The notes under the pieces: model-generated
The model's input: the letters and a program-made list of their open reading frames with translations, nothing else
The model's database searches: none
Told to the model about the DNA's origin: nothing
NCBI GenBank assembly: GCA_037367405.1
Contig: JAZKJV010009325.1
Coordinates: 282,866 to 346,865, forward strand
DNA length: 64,000 nt
Direction of reading: 5' to 3'
From: Ottelia alismoides
Lineage: Eukaryota; Streptophyta; Magnoliopsida; Alismatales; Hydrocharitaceae
Shown: piece after piece, positions 23,301 through 33,535 of the stretch
How positions within the stretch are numbered: position 1 is the stretch's first letter
Layout of the letters: each line of letters opens with the position of its first letter
Translations under genes and position numbers: made by a program

Positions 23301-26300
23301 ACACCGTTCTTCAATTAATTACAAATCAAACTACTGCATTCTAATATGATGCGCTTCACCTTAGGGATATATGTGTGTGTATATATATATGTGTGTGTAA
23401 GGGAAATTATCTGAGGACCACTTAATAGGGTCGATTCGGAAACTATATTATATTGCTCGAGACTGAGGGTCAAATACTACACCCAAACCCACGGTTTTGC
23501 CTCTCATGTCACTCCCAAGGCAAGAATCGTAATAGCCGAGGCTATTACACTATATTTAATTTTTACTTGGCCTTTACCTTCATCTGGATTTAAGGATGTA
23601 GCTTGCCCTTGCAACTGTGTATCTTGTATATGCAAGTTTAACTATTAGATATATAGAGACGAACTCTCCCGTTAAGTTATAATAAGACTTGGGTCAGACT
23701 GAATTGGCTATCGTGCAAGTTAGGTGTGTATTATTATTGAGGGATTTTACACTTTTACCTTTTCGAGTTTTTAACACTTAACACTTAACTTTTTTTGCAA
23801 AAACATTCAGGCCACAATATTCTTATAAATTTACAATTTCCCCCTTTTGTTGTGCAATGTAGGGGCCCACATGTCTTGGTAGTCATAGTAGGACATATCG
23901 TGATATATCGGCGATATATCACCGATATATCGATATCGATGGAGAGCCCATACCGATATCGGCCCAGATATCCGTTTATTGGATATGGCCGATATGTGCT
24001 CAATATACCAGCGATATATCGTCGATATCAAGCCACATCGCTCGAAATCGATTTGTTTCAGTACAAATTTTTTCGGATATCGATCGATGTCGTCGATATT
24101 TCATCGATATCTCTATATATCAATGATATTACTCTTCTAAGTTTGATTTCACTACTTAATTTTCTACTCGTAGTAAAATACATCGTGAATTATATATTTT
24201 GTTTCGGGGATATGGTGCTACAGGGGGATGCAAATGACTCTTCAGTTGGTGGACTTCGCCTCCTTTGGCAATAGAGATGAAAACAAGTCTAATGCTGATC
24301 AAGTTAGAATCACATGTACGAAATACATGTCAGTAATTAGCAGTTAGCTCGGCTATCAACATTAACAAGCAACGATTTTTGCGATATAATTACCGTGCTA
24401 AATACACCTCATTCTTGCATATAAATGTGTATTTGTATCTTATTTATTGTTATAATAACTAGGATGATCTTAATTCATGAAAAAACCGCTTTTTACATCA
24501 TTTTCGACAGGGTGGACCGATACTATATCGATATTTTCTACCTTGTCCTTCACGGGACTTTTGGTTCTAAACCCCTCATGACTAGGTAATCTCTTTTACA
24601 ATATAGCATTAATTTACATTTTTCATTTTTTTGAATAGATACATCTTTAGACCAAAGAAACATTGTCTCGTTAATCATTATATACATTTTTTGAATCAAA
24701 TCACTCATCTCAATGCCATTCATTGTCTTCCATGAACAAAACTGGTGTTCTAAGCGTGCTTAACTTAGCTACTTTGATTCCAATTCCGATGTTTATTAAT
24801 CACCAATCGACATTAAAACGATATGTTCAACATGACTAGTATGTGCGATAAGGCTCATAGATGATATATATGTGTCATCTAAGTGTATATTTGTAAGTTA
24901 TTTAATGTTATAAGAACTTGGATTAAATCCATTTCCAATATTTATAAGCCATGAATCAACATTAGCATCGATATGTTCGATATGACCGATATGTGTGGCA
25001 TATGAGGTATAAATGACCGATATGTGTGATATCAGTGTCTATATGTAGGTTAATTGTTGTTTTAATATCTTGGATGGTCTTAATTTCTTAAAAATGGTAT
25101 AAGTGGCTTTTTTGAGCTATTTTCGACATTTCCATATTCTCGATATATCGGCGATATATCACGATATATTCTTTTCTAGGCGGACCGATACGATATCGAT
25201 ATCGATATTTCCTACCTTGCTAGTAGGACACTACTGTGAATTTTGTAAGAATAAGAGGCATAGTTGTAATTACAAAAATTTAGGGGCATAAGTGTTATAA
25301 GTAAAAGTCGAAAGGGCACATGCGAAAATATCTAGATGTTTCAATTTAGAGAGGTGGTATACTAATATATTGATTTTGGCAGGTATCGCCAGTTGGTGAA
25401 AAGGTTGTTTTGGATCAGAAGGCTTATATGCTTTTCTATATCCGTGATAGAAGCTTATCCTTGAAAAGATCACTTACCAGTATCAGTAAAGAGCACAACA
25501 CCATGAATGCATCTGGAAATGGACTTCTTGCCTCGTCTCAGTTTTCAAAAGCTGCAGTTCAATCGGGACCAGTTGAAAAGAAGATACGCACTTTTGAAGG
25601 AAGCTCGTTCACTGCTAATACCTCTATCAATAAACATGTTTCTACAGGCAATACTTTAATGAAAGAAGCTTGTTTGCCGCAACAGCAGGCTCAAATTTCA
25701 CCCAATGAAGCTTCAGTATTTCATCCCCATGTCGATCAGTCAAAACTTTTGCAACAATCAAATGGCCAATGTGCTCTGGAAACTATCACTACCTCTTCTG
25801 CCAGAAGCTATGCTGAACCAAGTTCAATGGAAAATGGAGGTGGGAAAATATCGGTTGAATCCTCTATATCATTCATGTTCAAAAATTATGACTCCAATGT
25901 TGAATCTGAACCGAAAAATCCGATGCTCTCAAGGCAAACTGGTATCATTCTATCTCCGTATGTTTAATTGGAATGATTCGGTTGAACTTTCAGTTATAAC
26001 AAGCAAGCTTATGCCTTTATTGTTGACTGAACAGTTAAAGGAAGTTTTTCTGCATCTGGTTCGCAAATAACCCTGGGCAATGGCTTCTCAAGCCTCGTGT
26101 CTTCAAAGCATTTGGTAATTGAAGTTAGTGTTCTACCTGTATGAATTGAATTGCGGCATATTATCTTTTACTTTTTTTAATCCCCTCTTTTGGCTTTTTT
26201 CCAAAAAATAATATTTGCAGAACATTTTAAGTGCTAATAATTCGGCATCAGTGAATTCAGGAGGCCAGAGAGTTTCCACTCTGTTCCAAATATGCTTCTT

Positions 26301-27532
26301 TCTTCTAGACCTGAAAACTTTAAGTTTTTCCTGGAACATCTCAGTATTTATTCATGTAATCATTGGTCGTTATCTGTCTATATAGGATCACATTGTAAAT
26401 GCGAGTAACGATAGAGTTTTGGAAATGGCAAAATCCGAAAATGCTTTCTTTAAAGAGAATGGTGTCGATGATCAAGCATTGAGGCAACCAACCATTGCGA
26501 ATGATAATCAACAGGCGTCTCTTTTGGCAGCTAGTGAGGCTGCCTCAATCCATGATAATGGGGGAATGCCGGAAAAGCACATGAAGCGAGCAAAGCGTTC
26601 TCGCAGAAGGATTGTGCACTTCGGTGCAAGACATTTGTTATTTGCATCCTGGAGCTCAAGGAAAAGGAAGCATAGATGCAAGAAAAAATGTTCCAGTACA
26701 TCCAAATCTGTCCTTGATGACCAAGAGCCATCAACTTCGGAGGCAGTGTACATCATCGACAGTGACATGGCACAATCAACACAGAAACAATCCAAAAACT
26801 CAAAAAAATCGAACGAGAAAAAAATGAAGAAAGAACACAGAGATGCGGAAGTAGTAACCTCTTCAGACAAAGTAAATGAAGGAAATCCTGGTGTTGGTAA
26901 GACAGAGACCATTGAAGAGCTTGCAAGTTTCAAGCAATCCAATGCAAGTCCTGACATACATGCAAGTCAAGGTGTTGTGAGACAGATGCAAACACATGGC
27001 GTACGTACAAGCGAAGCGAGCTTGGTGAAAATGTTAATGAGGGGTTTATCAGATGTGCAAGGTGAGATCTCAACATTATAAATGAAATTGAATAAATTCT
27101 TGTTTGGTTATCTGGAAATAGCTTCCTCATGTCTGATTTTCAACCTTTTGCAGTCCCAAGGTGGGGAGATACAGAATCGCCATCGCCTCAGATTTTTGAG
27201 CCTAAGGTCAAACACAACGGAAGCATTGGTTATGTATTAGATGAATGGTACACATTCCATGCTATTTTTTCTCTCTGCGTGCATTTGTTTTCCTTGTTTG
27301 TTTGTGATGCTCGTTTTCTACTGGTTTGATTTTCTAAATGGAAACCTTCCCTTTCCCCAGGGATGAAGAGTATGACAGAGGTAAGAAGAGGAAGATAAGA
27401 ACGTTGAGCCAAGCATCCGGAGGCAGCATGAATCCATTTCAGGAGATCGCGTCGAGGGATGTGCAACAGAAGATGAAGAGGAAACTGCAGCTTGACCGGT
27501 ACCGATTGGGCGGTGAGCCGTTTCGGATATAA
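8388..27532 (+). CDS. UBP23: Ubiquitin carboxyl-terminal hydrolase (UBP23-like), 11 exons
   Basis: This is a cysteine protease that removes ubiquitin from proteins (USP/UCH family, peptidase C19). Exons by reading frame and GT-AG sites: 8,388-8,636; 9,426-9,540; 13,644-13,754; 13,948-14,120; 14,200-14,526; 14,604-14,729; 25,383-25,941; 26,035-26,114; 26,386-27,061; 27,154-27,247; 27,361-27,532. They join in frame to about 893 codons, close to the size I recall for Arabidopsis UBP23. Exon 2 holds the Cys box [13 protein letters not shown] with catalytic Cys at about residue 94. Exon 4 holds QEDAHEYM. Exon 5 holds two zinc-finger CxxC pairs (CMDC, CQRC) and [12 protein letters not shown]. Exon 6 holds the His box SGHYYCYV (His about 348) and YSLND. 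Exon 7 completes the domain with [11 protein letters not shown]. The C-terminal half is low-complexity, with a very basic stretch in exon 9 ([20 protein letters not shown]) that looks like a nuclear or nucleolar signal. The last exons end [19 protein letters not shown], a conserved tail of this subfamily. All catalytic boxes are present, with no stop or frameshift. The exact start (8,388 rather than 8,076) is my choice. Confidence 0.88.
10140..11169. mobile_element. Mutator-like element with CCGCATATGCGG ends (about 1 kb)
   Basis: The left end is built from repeats of 'gcggccgcatatgcggccgc' and 'accgcatat'. The right end has 'aaccgcataatccgcatata' and 'cgcttactcgcttcagaccg' in opposite orientation. 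The middle (10,300-11,060) is AT-rich with a locally repeated 'aaaaaataaattttcatttt'. The flanks TGCATCTTC (10,131) and TTGATCTTC (11,170) agree at 7 of 9 positions, a weak 9-base duplication. The left end seems to lack the outermost part seen on the right. A related copy is at 16,442-17,488. Confidence 0.6.
11180..12560 (-). pseudogene. Decayed transposon-like coding region, unclassified
   Basis: Reading antisense to the host gene, open pieces at 12,555-12,247, 11,993-11,733, 11,898-11,653 and 11,619-11,218 follow each other in changing frames with stops between. The base composition is coding-like and GC-richer than the flanks. The last piece has CPWCTKNF and ends [13 protein letters not shown], which faintly recalls the tail of FAR1/FRS-type Mutator transposases, but I cannot confirm that. 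It may be the body of an old autonomous element whose ends have decayed. Confidence 0.35.
15880..16060. repeat. Dispersed repeat, copy 1 (second at 19,812)
   Basis: This segment, with 'aagttgatgcagaatg', 'gagaattttaggcgg' and 'gcatgttgcatgggaatt', matches the segment at 19,812-20,000 in the same orientation through 'aaatatgaa' and 'gaagatg.gtgg'. The two lie 3.9 kb apart in the same intron. The homology is diverged and no ends were found, so it is probably a fragment of a transposon family. Confidence 0.55.
16442..17488. mobile_element. Mutator-like element, diverged relative of 10,140-11,169
   Basis: The left end 'gttcagaaatgcggtaatgc' matches the reverse of the right end of the element at 10,140 ('ggttcagaaagtcggtaagc'). 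The right end (17,370-17,488) matches the other copy's right end directly: 'aatattacaaaccaca', 'gcttactcgatcttgacc', 'ttggccgaac', 'tctcaacc'. The interior has a GC-rich block at 16,600-16,890 that reads as proline- and cysteine-rich frames on both strands. It may be a captured piece of host sequence, but nothing in it is recognisable. Confidence 0.55.
17596..18532. mobile_element. Mutator-like element with TTTCGGY-rich ends (937 bp)
   Basis: The left end 'aatgtcggatttcggtttcg' and the right end 'ggtcgaaattcgccgaaatt' are imperfect inverted repeats made of many 'cgaaatt' or 'aatttcgg' words. The right end also holds the 11-base unit 'caccgaaattc' repeated three to four times (18,325-18,362). 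The flanks AAGGCCTCA (17,587) and AAGGCCATG (18,533) agree over the first six of nine bases. The interior is AT-rich and non-coding. Confidence 0.6.
19325..19535. mobile_element. CGATAT-rich element fragment
   Basis: The sequence consists largely of 'cgatatcg', 'cgatatatcgg' and 'gatatcgac' words. It aligns with 37,925-38,011 plus 38,467-38,520 (for example 'catatcgacga...tttgtgaag' and 'atatcggtcccatg') and with the ends of the element at 23,896-25,221. No clear ends or flanking duplication were found for this copy. A smaller fragment ('catatcgccgatatagcg') lies at 22,225-22,250. Confidence 0.55.
19812..20000. repeat. Dispersed repeat, copy 2 (first at 15,880)
   Basis: It shares with 15,880-16,060 the series 'aattgatgcataatg', 'gaatttttggtggagaag' and 'catgcctgctgcatgagaat', with moderate divergence and the same orientation. 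The element type is unknown. Confidence 0.55.
20278..20710 (-). mobile_element. RTE-type LINE, 3' end only
   Basis: Read on the minus strand it gives the C-terminal piece after the reverse transcriptase of plant RTE-clade LINEs: a frame near MLRWMCG, then KVGVA, ENR and, after frame damage, LSRLRED. It ends in 'gaaaagcttgttgtcattgt'. It matches the plus-strand copy at 29,340-29,760 along its length ('gaaaatgctaaggtggatgt', 'gatgcgatca', 'agttggtgtagct', 'atgttgagccgattaag'). It is 5'-truncated, with several stops and frameshifts. The family assignment is from memory of the protein motif. Confidence 0.65.
23896..25221. mobile_element. CGATAT-rich element with 9-bp flanking repeat (1,326 bp)
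   Basis: The nonamer AGTAGGACA occurs directly outside both ends (23,887-23,895 and 25,222-25,230). Inside the left end is 'tatcgtgatatatcggcgat'. Near the right end the reverse complement of this appears ('cgatatatcggcgatatatc', then 'acgatata'), followed by a further 60 bases including 'gatatcgatatcgatatttc' that the left end lacks. A nine-base duplication suits a Mutator-like element, but the unequal ends leave doubt. The interior repeats 'cgatatg' and 'accgatatgtgtg' words and is non-coding. It ends about 160 bases upstream of exon 7 of the UBP23-like gene. Confidence 0.6.
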
Positions 27533-28010
27533 TTATTTGTAAGTGATTCCCTCATATTGTTGTATTGATTCGTGCTATAAGTTGTTGTGCCGTCTGTTTT
27601 GTGGCAAAGGCCTTTGAATTTTGTAGCTGTTAGGGGTGAAGGGAGCATGCATTAACCACACACTATGCTTAAGCCTTGTAAGACATTTTAATCAAAGGTC
27701 ATTCCTTTGAAGTAATTTTGTAAACCTACAAATAATTGAATCCTTAAAAAGTTTGATTTGGTGAACTTTGTTAAGCGTGTGTATATTAACTTCGACCGCT
27801 ATATTGATTGTTCTGTCAAGGAGTTTGAGGTAAAATATTGATTATACATGAATTTCTGAAGGCTGCATTCGAATTTCTTTCTAAATATATTTCACTTTCA
27901 TTGCATTAATTTTAAATTTTGGAGTCTAATAGATTTTTGCAATGTTTTCTTAATAAGAAATGGATATTTCTCAAATAGGAATGAAGTTAAAAAAAGGAAG
28001 AAAATTCCGT
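27533..28010 (+). other. 3' region of the UBP23-like gene
   Basis: This is AT-rich sequence following the TAA stop at 27,530-27,532. It contains several AATAAT or AATAAG-like words (for example near 27,730 and 27,950) that could act as plant polyadenylation signals, but no single site can be chosen. No other gene is seen. Confidence 0.4.
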
Positions 28011-28020
28011 TTTAAGTATA

Positions 28021-28942
28021 GGGTTTTTATCAATTGTGCCTTAGATATTGCAATATCAGTTATGTCTCTCCCTTTTTCGGAATATTAATCTTGTCCCTGA
28101 CTTCTTGTGTCGTTATCATGTGTGTCCTTTCCTTAGTTTCACTATCAATGAGTTGAACTAAATCATGATTTATACAAACCATGGTTTGATTAACAAGGGC
28201 ATAAGTGTCAAAAGAAACTCCATTCCTCCTCTGCACAACGCCTCCTCCCGTTAGCCCCTCCACTGCCCGTTGCTCCTCCTCCTCTACCAAAGGCATGCCC
28301 CCTCCTCCCACCGATGGGCTTGAGTTGCGGCGGTTCATGGCTATGGAATCTTTGCCTCTTGTAGATGAGAAACCTTGGAGAAGGATGAGTGGTTTGAGGG
28401 GGGAGAAAGAGAATTTGGACCAAAACATCCCATGTTGTAACCTGGGATTTTTAGGGATTTATTTAGCAGCCTCAAATTTGTGATTAAGTAGTTCATAGAA
28501 ACTCTCCAAAACTTCAATAAAAATCATCATTAGATCCACACTAGGTGGTTTATCTATGAAAATACAAACATTTTGATGATTTGATGGATGGATGAAGGTG
28601 GAGTAAAGAGAGAAAATAAAGAGGAAGAAGAATGGTGGGGTGGAGGAGGAGGTGGTCGTAGGAGGAAGAGGTGCCGGAGGGGAAAGGGCGGAGGACGAGG
28701 TGGTCGGAAGGAGGAAGAGTGGAAGGAAGGAGAAAAGGAGAAGAAAATGATGTATCTATTTTTGATTTTTTTTATCTAATTACCATTGTGTCCCCATTGT
28801 CAACGTCCATTTGAGATGTGACAAACAACACTTAACCTGACAAGTGATCATTATAGAAGAAGTCAGGGACATAATTGATATTTGAAAAAAGAGATGCGCA
28901 TGATAGATATTGCAATATCTAAGGACACAATTGATAAAATCA
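28021..28942. mobile_element. Mutator-like TIR element (922 bp) with GC-rich interior
   Basis: The inverted ends are long and clear: left 'tttttatcaattgtgccttagatattgcaatatc' (key parts: tttttatcaattgtg, ttagatattg), right its reverse complement. A perfect 9-base duplication, TTAAGTATA, flanks it (28,012-28,020 and 28,943-28,951), diagnostic of Mutator-like insertion. A further inverted block, 'gtccctgacttct' near 28,093, pairs with 'gaagtcagggac' near 28,860. The interior holds a pyrimidine-rich block (28,225-28,330) and a purine-rich block (28,610-28,750) that are partly complementary in composition and give long Pro-, Arg- and Glu-rich frames. No transposase is present. Confidence 0.85.
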
Positions 28943-29339
28943 TTAAGTATATTAACTTGTAAAAAGTTTGAAGGTCCTAGTTAGATGTCAGCATCCTATC
29001 ACTTCACCTTCAAAATTTGCAAATTCGGGTGGAAGTGCTAAGTTTTTAATGACACCATGCATTTTGCTTTTGATTATCACGCTCGATATGTCTATCCAAG
29101 TGTTGGATTTTGATTCTATGCGAGATTGGGAATTCAGGCATTAAAATTAAGGATCAACTAGATTAGGAAGGGTATGCCATCATTTTAATTTTCTCCAATT
29201 TACTTCCTTAACGACAGCTTTGTAAAACTTTCTTTTGATTTTCAAAGGAATTTTCTTATCATATAGAACAATAGCAAAGCCTCTTCACTTTAGCTAACCT
29301 GCATTTATTCTGTGAGTAATATCTCCATCAATTTCCCTA

Positions 29340-29760
29340 TCATGCTCTATGGATCTGAATGTTGGCCTGTGAACCATATACATATGTAGAGAGTGGTAGT
29401 AGCCGAAATGAAAATGCTAAGGTGGATGTGTGGATATACACGTAAAGATCAGATTCAGAATGATGCGATCATAAGGAAAGTTGGTGTAGCTTCGATTGAG
29501 GATAAGATGTGAGAAAATCGCTTAAGGTGATTTGACCATTCGCAAAGGAGGTCGGCTGATTCATTAGAGTGTTGAGCCGATTAAGAGGTGAGGAGGGCCA
29601 AAGAAGTGTTGGAATGAGATTATACGAAGGGATCTTAGTTTTTTTGGATCTAAGCCTGAAAATGACCCAAGATAGATCTGATTGAATGCAAAGAATGCAT
29701 GGAGCCAACCCTACTTAATGTGAGAAAAGGCTTTGTTGTTATTGTTGTTGTTGAGTCCCT
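29340..29760 (+). mobile_element. RTE-type LINE, 3' end only
   Basis: The plus strand reads MLYGSECWPVNH, then a stop, then [23 protein letters not shown] and KVGVASIEDK, followed by broken frames. This is the conserved C-terminal segment of plant RTE-clade LINE polyproteins. It ends in a short TTG-rich tail ('ttgttgttattgttgttg'), as these elements often do. It is 5'-truncated and carries stops, so it is inactive. It is homologous to the antisense copy at 20,278-20,710. Confidence 0.7.
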
Positions 29761-30424
29761 AATTAAATTGGGTTAGGATTAATCGTTAATTGAGTCCATT
29801 GCAATTTTGATTATTATTTAGATAGGAAGATTGCATGTGATCTCTAATTGGTTATCGGGATTGAGTAATTGAGGGAGTGAAATCTGGATTAATTACGTGT
29901 TTCTACCTTTTTTTCTCACATTCACCAAATTGTTCTCCCAAAATTTCATGTTGCATCAGATTTGATCAATTTTTTTGGCAAGTATACATTATTTCTATTA
30001 CTGAAACGGGGTTTCTGGGAGACCCTATATTACAAAGAGTGAAGATTCAGAAAGAAAATTCTCAAGCAACAGATAGTTGTGCAACATATCCATAGTAAGG
30101 CTCAGTGAAGTTAGAGTGTTAACACGAATTGAGGTTGGCTCGCTCTCTTTGGGAGCCTCTTTGTAGCTCTTCTCGTTCTCGCTTTGGAAAGATGACTGAA
30201 ATTCTGTTCCTTTTTCCGAAAAAATGAATCATGAAAGAGATGATATGCTGTAGTGCATGGTTATGGTTTTCAACCCTCCTAAGGTTTCACCACGTAGGGA
30301 TGCGCGACAGCTGACGACCATCCTGAAGGCCATAATCTGTGAAGAGTGAAGACTCGATCCAACCCAGTAGCTATAGCATGGGAATCCTCAGTGTCTGAGG
30401 TACGTGCGCACCAGCGTTGGTAGC
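29761..30424. other. Intergenic, no gene seen
   Basis: This is mixed-composition sequence with no reading frame that resembles a known protein. The stretch 28,950-29,340 before the LINE tail is equally featureless. Confidence 0.4.
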
Positions 30425-30636
30425 GGTTTTATCACTACTTTTGCAATATCAGTTATGTCCCTTTCTTTTTAAATTCAGTTCTCACCTTACATTAAAGGTA
30501 AAGCAGGGACATAACTGACATTATATATAGGATAAAAATGTGAATTTTGAAAGAATATAGGGGCAAGTGATATACAAAAAAACAAGGGGCTTAACTGATA
30601 TTGCAGAAATTAAGAAGAGCAAGAAGTGATAAAAAC
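30425..30636. mobile_element. Small TIR element related to the element at 28,021
   Basis: The left end 'ggttttatcactacttttgc', then 'aatatcagttatgtccc', pairs with the right end 'gggcttaactgatattgc', then 'aagaagtgataaaaac'. It also has a second internal pair ('cagggacataactgac' at 30,501). The words 'gcaatatcagttatgtc' and 'cagggacataa' are shared with 28,021-28,942, so the two are probably distant relatives. No exact flanking duplication was identified. It has no coding capacity. Confidence 0.6.
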
Positions 30637-31048
30637 TCTTGTATTAATGATGTTTCACAGAAAAACACATCTCAGATCTCGAATTAGTAGAGCAATATCC
30701 CTCCACACAAAAGCAGGAATCTCGGATTGAGTAGTGTATAGAAAATATCATCTTTTACATATGCCTATCACGAATTCTCGAATTTGAAGCATCGGACCGT
30801 GTCGGTCCAGTCCTGGTCTGGACGCCGCCGAAGCCCAGGCCAGGGCCTAGTCCGGATCAACATAGTCAATCTACAAAGTAAACTAATTGTTGGATATAAC
30901 CAATATTTTCTGTATGAATGAAAACCCTTTTTCTCTTACATTTGCAGACTTCTAAAGTTTGGCAAAAAATCTCAATACAAAGCTTAATCACCGTCAGGAG
31001 AACTGATGGCCGAGGATGAGTGTTGGGCCGAGATCTTTGGGCTCAGTG

Positions 31049-31622
31049 TAGGGATGAGTATTGGGTTGGACCGGCCCGGTCCAGCTTGGTGCTCGGCCCG
31101 ATAAAGCCCGAGCTCGGCCTGAGCCCGAACGATAAATGGTCGGACTTGAGCTTGATTTTTGATCCGATCCAATTTTTGGGTCGGGTTCGGGTAAGCTTGG
31201 GCCCGAGCTCGAATCCCATGGGCCGGCTCGAGTATAGTCTCAAATGTGGGTGCGTATATAAGTCCGATGTTTTTTCCACATGTAATTTATGATTTCTAAT
31301 ATCACATTTGATCTTCCTTCTTAAATTGCCATTATTCTACGTTATTTAGACATCAACTATGTTCGTGTTATAAAGAAATACATATTCAATTTGTATATTT
31401 ACATATTATTAAATGTGTATTATATTCATGTTTTATTTTTTTTAATATAGCAGACCGACTCGACCTGAGCTCGACCCATGTCCTTGCGGGCTAGGCTCGG
31501 GTTTGGGCTGCAATTTCTGAAATTCAACGGACCTAGGCCCGGCCCGTAAGCTCGTAAATTGAAACCGGGCTCGGGCTGGGCTAGGTTGGACCCAGCCCGA
31601 CTTGGCCCGATGCTCATCCCTA
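31049..31622. mobile_element. hAT-like miniature element 1 (574 bp)
   Basis: The ends are 'tagggatgagtattgggttg' and, in reverse, 'tagggatgagcatcgggcca'. Both subterminal parts are packed with 'gcccgagctcgg' and 'ggcccg' words around an AT-rich centre. The 8-base flanks GCTCAGTG (31,041) and GCTCAACG (31,623) agree at 6 of 8 positions, consistent with an aged hAT target duplication. It has the same design as the elements at 36,865 and 39,784. No coding capacity. Confidence 0.7.
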
Positions 31623-31629
31623 GCTCAAC

Positions 31630-32588
31630 GGTGACCTGGTCCAAGACCCTTTTAGTTTAGCAGGCCTTGAGTTGGGTTGCAACCTATTAGGGTAAATTTC
31701 ATATTGGGTCCTCGTTTATGGACCCAATCTTAATATGAGTCCCAATCTTTCAAATTTTACAAAATAGATCCTGATTCCGTTTCTATAAATGTCACCGCTA
31801 GAAAAAAGAGAGAGATGAACTAAATTGTCCATTCCCGAGTAGAGTTTATTTGGAGGATATCTAAGAACTGAAGTATAATTAATTGGGAATATTGGTTGAT
31901 ATATTAGTCGTCTTATTGGGCCGATATTTGGTAAGGGCCGGTGGGCATATCTTAATTCCCCAATTTTTTAGTTATTATTACAAAATTAACAATAATGTCC
32001 TTTTGTCAGTGTAATTTAAGGCGAGGACCGTAATATTGGAAGGCTATTGTAAATTCTGTAGGAATATAGGAGACAAGTGTAATCATAAAAAAATGAAGGC
32101 ATTCAAGTGTTATTAGCAATAGCAGTAGGTAGTTGGTATTAAGGTTACTTTATTGTTTGGTGACAAATCTCCATCATGGTCATTTAATTATGATCAGATC
32201 CTGTCTAATGACGTGTAAGCTAAGCATCAATATTCCATGCTGATATTATTTGAACCTCTATATAGGATTTGTTAAGTAACTGAAGTGGAAGGTAGGATTT
32301 AGTGTAGTCATTCTGATTGAACTTTAAATTTGTTGGATTTTGAAGGTTCTTAGTTTAAGTCCACTTTGTATAATAAAAGCGGAGAAAACCTTCAAAAGGA
32401 AAGGAATAGTAACGAGAGTATTAATCTAAGTTTACATTATTATTGTGAAACTTCTAAGAATTGTCTTGCAAAAATCGGTTGTTAGTATTTAATCGGCATG
32501 ATCACTAATTAATGATTACTCGGTAGTTTGACAACTAATCAGATTTATTTGGACTTTATTTGGTTTTGTATTTTTTTAACTATTAGAA

Positions 32589-32620
<32 letters not shown>

Positions 32621-33400
32621 TTATATAGTTTCATCGATTTGTACATTTTATATAATATCATAGGGAACTAAAAGAAATATCGTAGATCAAGTTTGCTTTT
32701 AAAAAATAAGAAAATGAATTTAAAACTATCCATGAAAAATCTAGCGATTGAGTAGTTAACAGTGTCAGTTGGCTAGCCCACCGGCTCAACTTATTAGACC
32801 TACTAGTCTGCTTAGTCAGCCGATTTTCACAACAATAAAAAGTTTTTTAACTATACATCCAATTTCACTGCTGTAACATGATTGAATTGTGTCTACCATG
32901 TTATCTTTCTAGCATCAGAATGGGATAAATGTAAAAATCTTTAACTTTCTAGGCTAGAATTTAGAATGATCAGTCTTTCTTTTCTTAGCGCTAATACAGC
33001 TAGAACGAGAACCCTTGAGTATTTATGGACCCATGAAATGACTGACATCTGAGATAGAAAAGTGCGTTCTCAGAGCCTCTGGAATTACATCTTGCCCTAG
33101 ATAATTTTTTTATAACAAAACTTTGTTTTATTTGAAGATCTTACAACACTATCTCCGACTCTTCCGTGTTATTTTTTATTCAACAAAACTATTTTATAAA
33201 ATCATTCCGTCTTCAAAATTAATTTAATTTCGTTTGAGAAAATTGAACTGTGGTAACTTCCTTAATTGAGACTTTTGTTTACTCTTTGCAACATGACATG
33301 AAGGAACTATTTGCAGAAATAGACATGAATGTATACATTTATTTATATATTATATATTGATATATTATGCATATTTCTTTATAAACTGTATACGTTTATT
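31630..33400. other. AT-rich intergenic, no gene seen
   Basis: No coding exon, inverted-repeat element or tandem array can be supported. A (TA)n tract of about 11 units lies at 32,592-32,620. The segment 31,690-31,800 has phrases ('gggtaaatttcatattgggt') that look like the start of a miniature element, but I found no matching end. Confidence 0.4.
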
Positions 33401-33438
33401 TATATATCGTATGCCATATTTAAATTTGTACGTTTCTT

Positions 33439-33535
33439 ATCTCATAGATATGTGTCTAGAATGTGTGGTTGTCGGTTAATTCCCAAGTTTGAATACTTAA
33501 CAGTTATAGTACAATGATTGATGGAAGACTTATTT
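33439..33535. repeat. Duplicated segment, copy 1 (second at 35,268)
   Basis: The series 'atctcatagatatgtgtcta', 'gtcggttaattcccaag' and 'gtacaatgattgatggaagac' is repeated in the same order and orientation at 35,262-35,354, with a few substitutions. Further on, 33,660-33,690 ('gtgattatgatc') also resembles 35,450-35,480. It may be a partial copy of an unclassified element. Confidence 0.65.

Larger units (their letters stand above)
14730..25382 (+). other. Intron 6 of the UBP23-like gene (10.65 kb)
   Basis: The donor 'gttaga' follows the codon for Gln367 and the acceptor is 'ttggcag' at 25,382. The intron separates the catalytic His box from the last block of the protease domain. It carries at least two Mutator-like elements (16,442 and 17,596), CGATAT-rich elements (19,325, 22,205, 23,896), an RTE LINE tail (20,278, antisense) and a pair of dispersed repeats (15,880 and 19,812). 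Stretches 14,760-15,870, 18,620-19,300, 20,760-22,200 and 22,260-23,880 show no gene that I can support. 21,420-21,720 has a (GA)n tract and, on the minus strand, a TATA-like 'cctatataaagg' that could be an old LTR promoter. Confidence 0.8.

Noticed and set aside
28060..28780. Arg/Glu/Gly-rich and Pro-rich frames as possible genes
   Set aside because: They lie wholly inside a Mutator-like element and follow its purine and pyrimidine tracts. No domain or splice signal is present.
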